Below, in pieces: positions 58,692 through 64,000 of a stretch of DNA of 64,000 bases (positions are counted from its first letter, which is position 1; the number at the start of each line of letters is the position of its first letter). The notes under the pieces were generated by a model. That model ran no database searches and was not told the DNA's origin. It saw nothing but the letters and a program-made list of their open reading frames with translations. The translations under genes were made by a program, and so were the position numbers. This stretch comes from Tenrec ecaudatus (taxonomy: Eukaryota; Chordata; Mammalia; Afrosoricida; Tenrecidae): NCBI RefSeq assembly GCF_050624435.1, contig NC_134534.1, forward strand, positions 63,821,501 to 63,885,500, given 5' to 3'.

Positions 58692-59123
58692 GTGCACCTG
58701 GTCTTTCAGTTTGCATATAAGGAAAAATGGCCATTTCTTGGGGGAGATCAACCAGCAACTTGGTGGCAGGTTGATGACATAGGACCACTTCCATCATGGA
58801 GGGGACAGCGTTTTGTTCTTACTGGAATAGACACCTACTCTGGATATGGATTTGCCTTCCCTGCATGTGATGCTTCTGCCAAAACTATTTGTGGACTTAC
58901 AGAATGCCTCATCCACCGGCATGGCATCCCACACAGCATTGCTTCAGATCAAGGAACTCACTTCACAGCAAATGCAGTGCAGCAATGGGCCCATTCCCAT
59001 GGGATCCACTGGTCGTATCATGTTCCTCATCATCCTGAAGCTGCTGGCTTGGTAGAACGATGGAATGGGCTCCTAAAGACACAATTACAGCGCCAAGTAG
59101 GTGGCAACAACTTGCGGGGCTAG
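58692..59123 (+). pseudogene. ERVL integrase catalytic core, frame still open
   Basis: Integrase inserts the DNA copy into the host chromosome. 144 codons including the stop are open without a break. They show WWQVDDIGPLP (first catalytic Asp), IASDQGTHFTA (second Asp) and PEAAGLVERWN (Glu). I count exactly 35 residues between the second Asp and the Glu, the D,D(35)E spacing. The HHCC zinc domain is missing because of the deletion just upstream (about 58650-58690), and the C-terminus stops at 59121. The Met at 58692 is not a natural start. Function as a free protein is unlikely. Confidence 0.88.
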
Positions 59124-59806
59124 GGCAATGTTCTCCAGAAAGATGTATACGCTCTAAACTAGTGGCCAATATATGGTGTTGTGTCTCCAATAGCAAGAAT
59201 TCATGGGTCCAGGAACCAAGGGGTGGAAGCTGGAGTGGCACCACTCACTATTACTCCTAGTGATCCACTTGCAGCATTTTTGCTTTCTGTCCCAGCTACC
59301 CAGTGTTCCTCAGGCCTGGAGGTCCTGGCCCCAAAGGAAGGAACTCTCCCACATGGAAACACAGCACAGATTCCACTGAACTGGCAGCTGAGAATGACCC
59401 CTGGCTACTTTGGGCTTCTCATGCCTTTGGTTCAACAGGTCAGGAAGGGTGTCACTGTACTAGTGGTGTGATTGATCCTGATTACCAAGGAGAAATTGGA
59501 CTGGTGTTATATAATGGAGGTAAAGAAGAATATGTCTGGAATCCAGGAGACCCCATAGGCCGACTCTTAGTACTACCATGCCCTGTGATTAAAGTAAATG
59601 GTAAATTACAGCAACCCAATCCTGACAGGATTTATAATGACCCAGACCCCTCAGGAATGAAGGTCTGGTTCACCCCACCAGGCAAAAAGCCACAACAAGC
59701 TGAGGTGCTTGCTAAGGGCAAAGGTAATACAGAATGGATAGTAGAGGAAGGTTGTTCTACCTATCAATTACGACCATGTCATCAATTGCAAAAGCGAGGT
59801 TTGTAA
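59124..59806 (+). pseudogene. ERVL integrase tail and dUTPase, frameshifted
   Basis: dUTPase removes dUTP to limit uracil in viral DNA. The first part is open at 59181-59471 (SPIARIHGSRNQGVEAGVAP, then SSGLEVLAP near motif 1). After a frameshift near 59460, the second frame to 59806 has GVIDPDYQGEIGLVLYN (motif 3, with the conserved Asp and Tyr) and GDPIGRLLVLP (motif 4). The C-terminal glycine-rich motif 5 is not seen. Its position 3' of integrase is the ERVL arrangement. It is disabled by the frameshift. Confidence 0.87.
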
Positions 59807-60019
59807 TTGTCAATGTATTTTCTTTTTATATGCTTATTGCATATCTTTCCCTTGTTCAGGTATGATATATCAGATACAATTGAACTCAGTGTGTTTTCAT
59901 TGATATGTATGATAGATGATTGATGATGAGTATAAGTGTGATTTCATCAATGTCTGGAAATTAAATAAGTATACATGGGTAAAAAATTTTGTACAGGTGC
60001 CAGGTTGGCAAGGGGTGGA
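59807..60019 (+). promoter_or_regulatory. Noncoding 3' leader with short polypurine tract
   Basis: Between the last pol codon and the 3' LTR there is no env frame. A short polypurine tract AAGGGGTGGA (60010-60019) directly precedes the LTR, where plus-strand DNA synthesis would start. Confidence 0.6.
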
Positions 60020-60580
60020 TGGGAGATAGTTAGTTGTGCCAGCCTGGCCGATAAACACAAGTGGGATTAATTGAAGGGCAGAGAGATAAATAGCTCAGTG
60101 AACCTCGCCTTTCTTGTTTCTCGCTCTTTGATCATTGGACCAGTGTGTGGCTGCTTTGCTTGTTCTGTGCCTCAATTTACAGGCTACACTACCTGTGGGA
60201 TGCCTAGCCTGTGGACTATGTCACTGTAAGTTGAGGTCCTTTTAAGACCACATGATTGGAATGTACCACATGATTGGAATGACCACATGATTGGAATGAC
60301 ATGATTGGAATGACCTGCCTTGCTGTTTGCTGCCTCTGCTGAGATAGCCTAGCTCTCTCTACAAGACTTGAAGGACTGCCAGTGTCTCACAATTCTCTGA
60401 GAGTGAGTTGAACTGAGCTATTTGTACTGCTTTATAATTTAACTGCTCATTTCTTGTATTATATATCTATCTATCTGTATATAATTTAACAGTTCATTTC
60501 TTGTGTTATATATCTCTTTATAAATACATATAATTATCATCAATCTGGTTTTATCTCTCTAGAGAACCCTGTCTAACACA
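60020..60580 (+). repeat. 3' LTR of the ERVL provirus
   Basis: It starts TGGGAGATAGTTAGTTGTGCC and ends 'cctgtctaacaca' (561 bp, shorter than the 5' LTR). In U3, CATGATTGGAATG is present four times (60251-60313), whereas the 5' LTR has one 'caattggaattt'. A stretch that follows this box in the 5' LTR is missing here. Confidence 0.92.
60247..60313 (+). repeat. Fourfold CATGATTGGAATG repeat in the 3' LTR U3
   Basis: Four copies of a 13-base core spaced about 13-17 bp, each with an ATTGG (inverted CCAAT). This is the kind of direct repeat that acts as an enhancer in other LTRs. Effect unknown. Confidence 0.9.
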
Positions 60581-60649
60581 TTTAGCTATTCTATGTAATG
60601 CTACCAGCACTCTTAGATCCCTAGTTATTCTTTAAGCTTCATGAAAATA

Positions 60650-60860
60650 GAATAAAACCAATCACTTGCAATCAATTCAACTCAGACTCATAGTGACTCC
60701 TTGCCTATCAGAATAAAACTGTTCTACAAAGGGTTTTCAGTGGCTGATGTTTTGGAAGTAGATTGCCAGGCTTTCTTTCTAAATGCTTTTGGGTGAACTC
60801 AAACTAGCTGCCTCCTACACTAACCTAGTACATTAACTAACACAACCCGGGCACTCTGAA
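60650..60860 (-). mobile_element. AfroSINE, minus strand
   Basis: 'caattcaactcagactcata' (tail), 'gtgactccttgcctatcag' (body), 'gtgaactcaaactagctgcc' (B-box, reversed) and 'aacacaacccgggcactc' (head, reversed). Confidence 0.8.
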
Positions 60861-61547
60861 AAAAATAATGGCTTCAGTGTATACATTTGTTTTGGTTATC
60901 AAATATTTTGTTAGTCATGGTAGTTTAATTGTTGTTAGCTAATACAAGAATCATCAAGGCAAATCTTCATAACCAAAGATAGTGCATTAAATTATCCTTC
61001 CAAAGAGCCTTGCAAATTCTGAATTCTTTAGCCAAGCTGTCATATCTGATTAGCTCATGATCATTTTTCACCTCACCCTATGATCCGCAGAGAGTTGATC
61101 AGAAGAAGGGTAGTAATCAGTTGTTCAATTTCTTTGCTGCTTTCTATCCTTTCATGCTTCTGCACAAATTCTCTGAAGATATTTGTCAATTTTGTGAGAT
61201 CTCATTTAGTGAAAGTTAGGTTTCAAAAGCAGTAGATTCTTTTCACCAAATGAATTACTAGGAAACTCTAAAAGTAAACATCGGCACAAGAAATACAGAG
61301 AATAGCTGACAGACATATCTCACCATCTATTCAGATCCTACTCCTCTTGCAGGATGTGTAACCTTTAGAAGTATGAAACAATTGAAGACCAATGCACTCA
61401 ACCTATTTCCTCATATAAAATCATACTGTTAAATTTATTTATTTAGATAACACTGGTTAATATACACTTCGGTGCATCAATGTTAGACTTGTTTCAGGGT
61501 ATATTTTACCTGCTGATTCCAAAAATGATACTAGTTGTTCTTATTAA
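60861..61547. other. Unassigned AT-rich sequence
   Basis: No gene and no repeat recognised. Confidence 0.4.
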
Positions 61548-61562
61548 TCATCTCAAGTTTTT

Positions 61563-62036
61563 TGTTTGTTTGTTTTTAAATCATTTTATTAGGGGCTCAT
61601 ACAACTCTTATCATAATCCATACATACATCAATTGTGTAAAGCATATTCGTGTGTTCTTTGCCCTCATCATTTTCAAAACCTTTGCTCTCCACCTAATGC
61701 CCTGGCATCAGGTCCTCATTTTCCCCCTCCCTCCACATTCCCCTCTCCCTCATGAACCTTTGATAATTTATAAATTATTTTGTCATATCTTACACTGTCC
61801 AACATCTTCCTTCACCCTCTTTTCTGTTGTCTATCCCCCAGGGAGGAGGTTATATGTAGATCATAGTGATTGGTTCCCCCTTTCTACCCTACCTTCCCTC
61901 CACCTTCCTGGTACCTCCACTGGTCCTGAAGGGATCATCCGTCCTGGATTCTCTGTGTTTCCAGTTCCTAGCTGTACCAGTGTACATCCTCTGGTCTATC
62001 CAGACTTTTAAGGTAGAATTGGGATCATGATAGTGC

Positions 62037-62083
<47 letters not shown>

Positions 62084-62818
62084 CGCATTTAGGTACTAGA
62101 GGAAAGTTGTATGTTTCATTGTTGCTACACTGCACCCTACTGGCTCATCTCTTCCCCACAACCCTTCTGTAAGGGGATATACAGTTCCCTTCAGATGGAT
62201 TTGGGTCCCTACTCTACACTCTCCCTCATTCACAATGATATCATTTTTTGTTCTTTGATGCCTGATATCTCATCCCTTCGACACCTCGTGATCACACAGT
62301 GTGGTGTGCTTCTTCCAAATGGGCTTTGTTTCTAGATGGCCGCTTGTTTGCCTCAAGCCTTTAAGAACCCAAATACTATATATTTTAATAGCCTGGCACC
62401 ATCAGCTTTCTTAGCCACATTTACTTATGCACCCGCTTTGTCTCCAGCAATTGTGTTGGGAAGGTAAGAATCATAGAATGCCAGTTTAATATAGCAAAGT
62501 ATTCTTGCATTGAGGGAGTACTTGAGTGGAGACCCAATGTCCATCTGCTACATTAATACTAAACCAATAAATATAAGCATGTAGATCTATTTCCCCATCC
62601 TCAGATGTACATGCATTTATTTAGACCTCTATCAATGTCCTTTGCATCCTAGTTCTTTCCTCTATTTCCTTTTATTCTCTTCTTGTCCCACTGTTGTGCT
62701 CAGCCTTCATTGGGTTTCAGTAATTCCTTTCAGTTACATTACATTTGATCACACCCTACCAGACCTCCTACACCCTCCTCACCACAGATTTGGATCACTT
62801 GTTGTTCCCTTTTCCCTG
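61563..62818 (-). mobile_element. L1-F: 5'-truncated L1 3' UTR
   Basis: The minus-strand L1 3' end begins with T-runs (tttgtttgtttgttttt) and 'ttttattaggggctcatac'. A perfect TSD, TCATCTCAAGTTTTT, lies at 61548-61562 and 62819-62833. It holds a single copy of the ~240-bp block (about 62240-62470). Confidence 0.95.
62038..62081. repeat. (GT)n microsatellite in L1-F
   Basis: About 21 uninterrupted GT units, at the position that holds a G run in L1-A and L1-D (before 'gaggaagcat'); here the L1 3' UTR has grown a GT tract instead. Confidence 0.95.
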
Positions 62819-62833
62819 TCATCTCAAGTTTTT

Positions 62834-63261
62834 GAGATAAAGAACATATACCATATAGTACTCTTCACTCTGCTGACCCATAAGGAAATGAGGATATTTT
62901 ATTGTAGCACTGCCTAGGCAGAGATAGAGAAAGTATGCAATGGATGTATTTAGTTTGTGCTGTCCTAAATACTTAAGTCAACTTCTACTTCACACAGTGT
63001 CCTTTGATCCAAAGACCTATTTGAACAGTGTAAATGACATATATTGGGGATTATCTCCTAGTAACACTTTGATTTTATTGAGAACTGAATAGCAGGTAAT
63101 TGTGATTTGTGAATTGTGATTTGTTAACTTACAAATCACCTGGAAAGGCAGACCTGACTGAGCTTTGGTAGAAGCAAGAAAATCTGCTGGGGTGTTTGGA
63201 CGTTTGGCGTTTCTGGCTCTCAACTCTGCATTTGGCTCACTTCTACCTAACTTCCACCACT
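62834..63261. other. Unassigned
   Basis: No gene recognised. The minus frame at 63017-63271 has no domain I know. Confidence 0.4.
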
Positions 63262-63999
63262 TGTCTATCAAATATGTTCCTACTGTGGTGGCTTGTGCTG
63301 CCCTGAAGCTGGAAGCGATGTCAATGGTATTTCAAATGTCAGCAGGGCCACCCAAAGGGAAAAGGTGCTTCCAGACTTAGAGCAAAGATGATGCACTAGA
63401 GTCCCCACTTTGGAGGAGAGAGCCTCTGAAAACCTTATGCATAGATTTGAAACATGTACGCACATTGAAGACCTAATGAACAGAACCAGAACATTGTCAG
63501 AGATAGTGCCAGAGGACGGGGCCCTCAAGTTGGAGGACACTCAAAATAGGAATCAGAGGGAGCTGATTTCTTGGAGTGGAGTAGAGCAGGGAGACTTGAA
63601 TGGAGTAAAGCCTGTGGGTGGAGGCTTCAGCAACTCCATCTGCTGATGGGACCCGACTCAAGAAGAAACAGATACAAAAGTCTGCTAATTATTGGAACAC
63701 TGAGTGTGCAAAGTATGAATCTAGAAAAATTGCAAGTGGTCAAAAAAATTGCAAGTGGTCAAAAATGCATAAAGATCGATATCTAAGCATTAGCGAGATT
63801 AAATGGATGGGTGTTGGCCATTGTGAATCTGAAAATCATGATTTACTCGGCTGGAAATAACACAATCCAGAGGAATGACTTGGCATTCATTACTGGTCAA
63901 TAAGGACATTACAAAATCAATCTTGAAATACAATGTTATCTGTAATAGGATTATATCTATTGCCTTCATGGAAATCCAATAAGTACAACTATTATTCAA
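63262..63999 (+). pseudogene. RTE (BovB-like) 5' leader and endonuclease start, runs off the window
   Basis: The leader text 'tgtggtggcttgtgctgccc', 'aaccttatgcatag', 'agagatagtgccagagga' and 'gtggaggcttcagcaactcc' parallels the RTE at 22.7 kb. From about 63640 the APE endonuclease begins (SLLIIGTLSVQSMNLEKLQVV, then ILSISEIKWMG-like text). A 20-base direct repeat (aaattgcaagtggtcaaaa, at about 63727 and 63745) and frame changes break it. The rest lies outside the window. Confidence 0.8.
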
Positions 64000-64000
64000 A

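Larger units (their letters stand above)
55745..60580 (+). mobile_element. ERVL-class endogenous retrovirus, internally deleted
   Basis: The provirus has two LTRs (TG...CA), a PBS-like site, gag, protease, a short start of RT, integrase core, dUTPase, a short polypurine tract and the 3' LTR. A dUTPase domain downstream of integrase and the absence of env are hallmarks of the ERVL (class III) group. The 5-bp flanks GTTAG (55740-55744) and TTTAG (60581-60585) are a TSD with one mismatch. At about 4.8 kb it is shorter than complete ERVL (about 6-6.5 kb), because RT, RNase H and the integrase N-terminus are missing. By eye the first ~215 bp of the LTRs differ at about 24 sites (about 11%), so it is old. 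Every gene has stops or frameshifts except the integrase core. Confidence 0.93.

Noticed and set aside
59807..60019. env gene of the ERV
   Set aside because: Only about 210 bases separate dUTPase from the 3' LTR, with no open frame. ERVL elements normally lack env.

Overview
The window is mammalian nuclear DNA without a recognisable host gene: no exon, CpG-island promoter or intact host coding frame could be supported. It is built largely of retrotransposons. The repeat mix points to an afrotherian mammal. There are many copies of a tRNA-like SINE with the AfroSINE layout (opening GAGCCCTGGTGG), many fragments of an RTE/BovB-type LINE, L1 elements with a very long 3' UTR, and ERVL-type LTRs. 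The L1 3' UTR reminds me of tenrec sequence, but that is an unverified impression.

Layout. 1-2.2 kb: mostly unassigned, with SINE pieces. 2.2-4.7 kb: minus-strand L1 3' end (L1-A) with a perfect 17-bp target-site duplication (TSD). 5.2-15.45 kb: almost complete plus-strand L1 (L1-B) with a 5' UTR, ORF1, ORF2 and a 2.6-kb 3' UTR; an ERVL-type solo LTR sits inside its ORF1. 15.5-22.7 kb: older, mostly unassigned DNA with SINEs and a U1 snRNA retropseudogene. 22.7-25.65 kb: an RTE LINE split by an LTR and carrying an inverted piece of RTE. 25.66-30.18 kb: an old L1 split by a younger L1 (L1-C), which is itself split by an LTR. 30.2-31.9 kb: SINE and RTE pieces. 31.9-40.9 kb: a repeat-poor stretch with a degenerate CA-rich minisatellite. 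40.9-52.0 kb: LTRs, RTE, SINE and L1 pieces nested in one another. 52.0-55.6 kb: L2-like pieces, an uncertain LTR-like stretch and an L1 3' end. 55.7-60.6 kb: an ERVL-class endogenous retrovirus with both LTRs, gag, protease, the start of RT, integrase core and dUTPase, but no central RT/RNase H and no env. 60.6-64.0 kb: SINE, an L1 3' end, and the 5' part of an RTE running off the window.

How the parts work together. These are layers of past insertions rather than a pathway. L1 activity explains the L1 copies and the U1 copy (A-rich tail and TSD). RTE 3' ends resemble the SINE tails, as expected if RTE mobilised the SINE. The ERVL-type LTRs are mostly solo LTRs, several with 5-bp TSDs. All coding frames of these elements are broken, although the ERV integrase core frame is still open with its D,D(35)E residues. 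Family names come from recognition by eye; no database search was possible, and most repeat edges without a TSD are good to about 10-50 bases.
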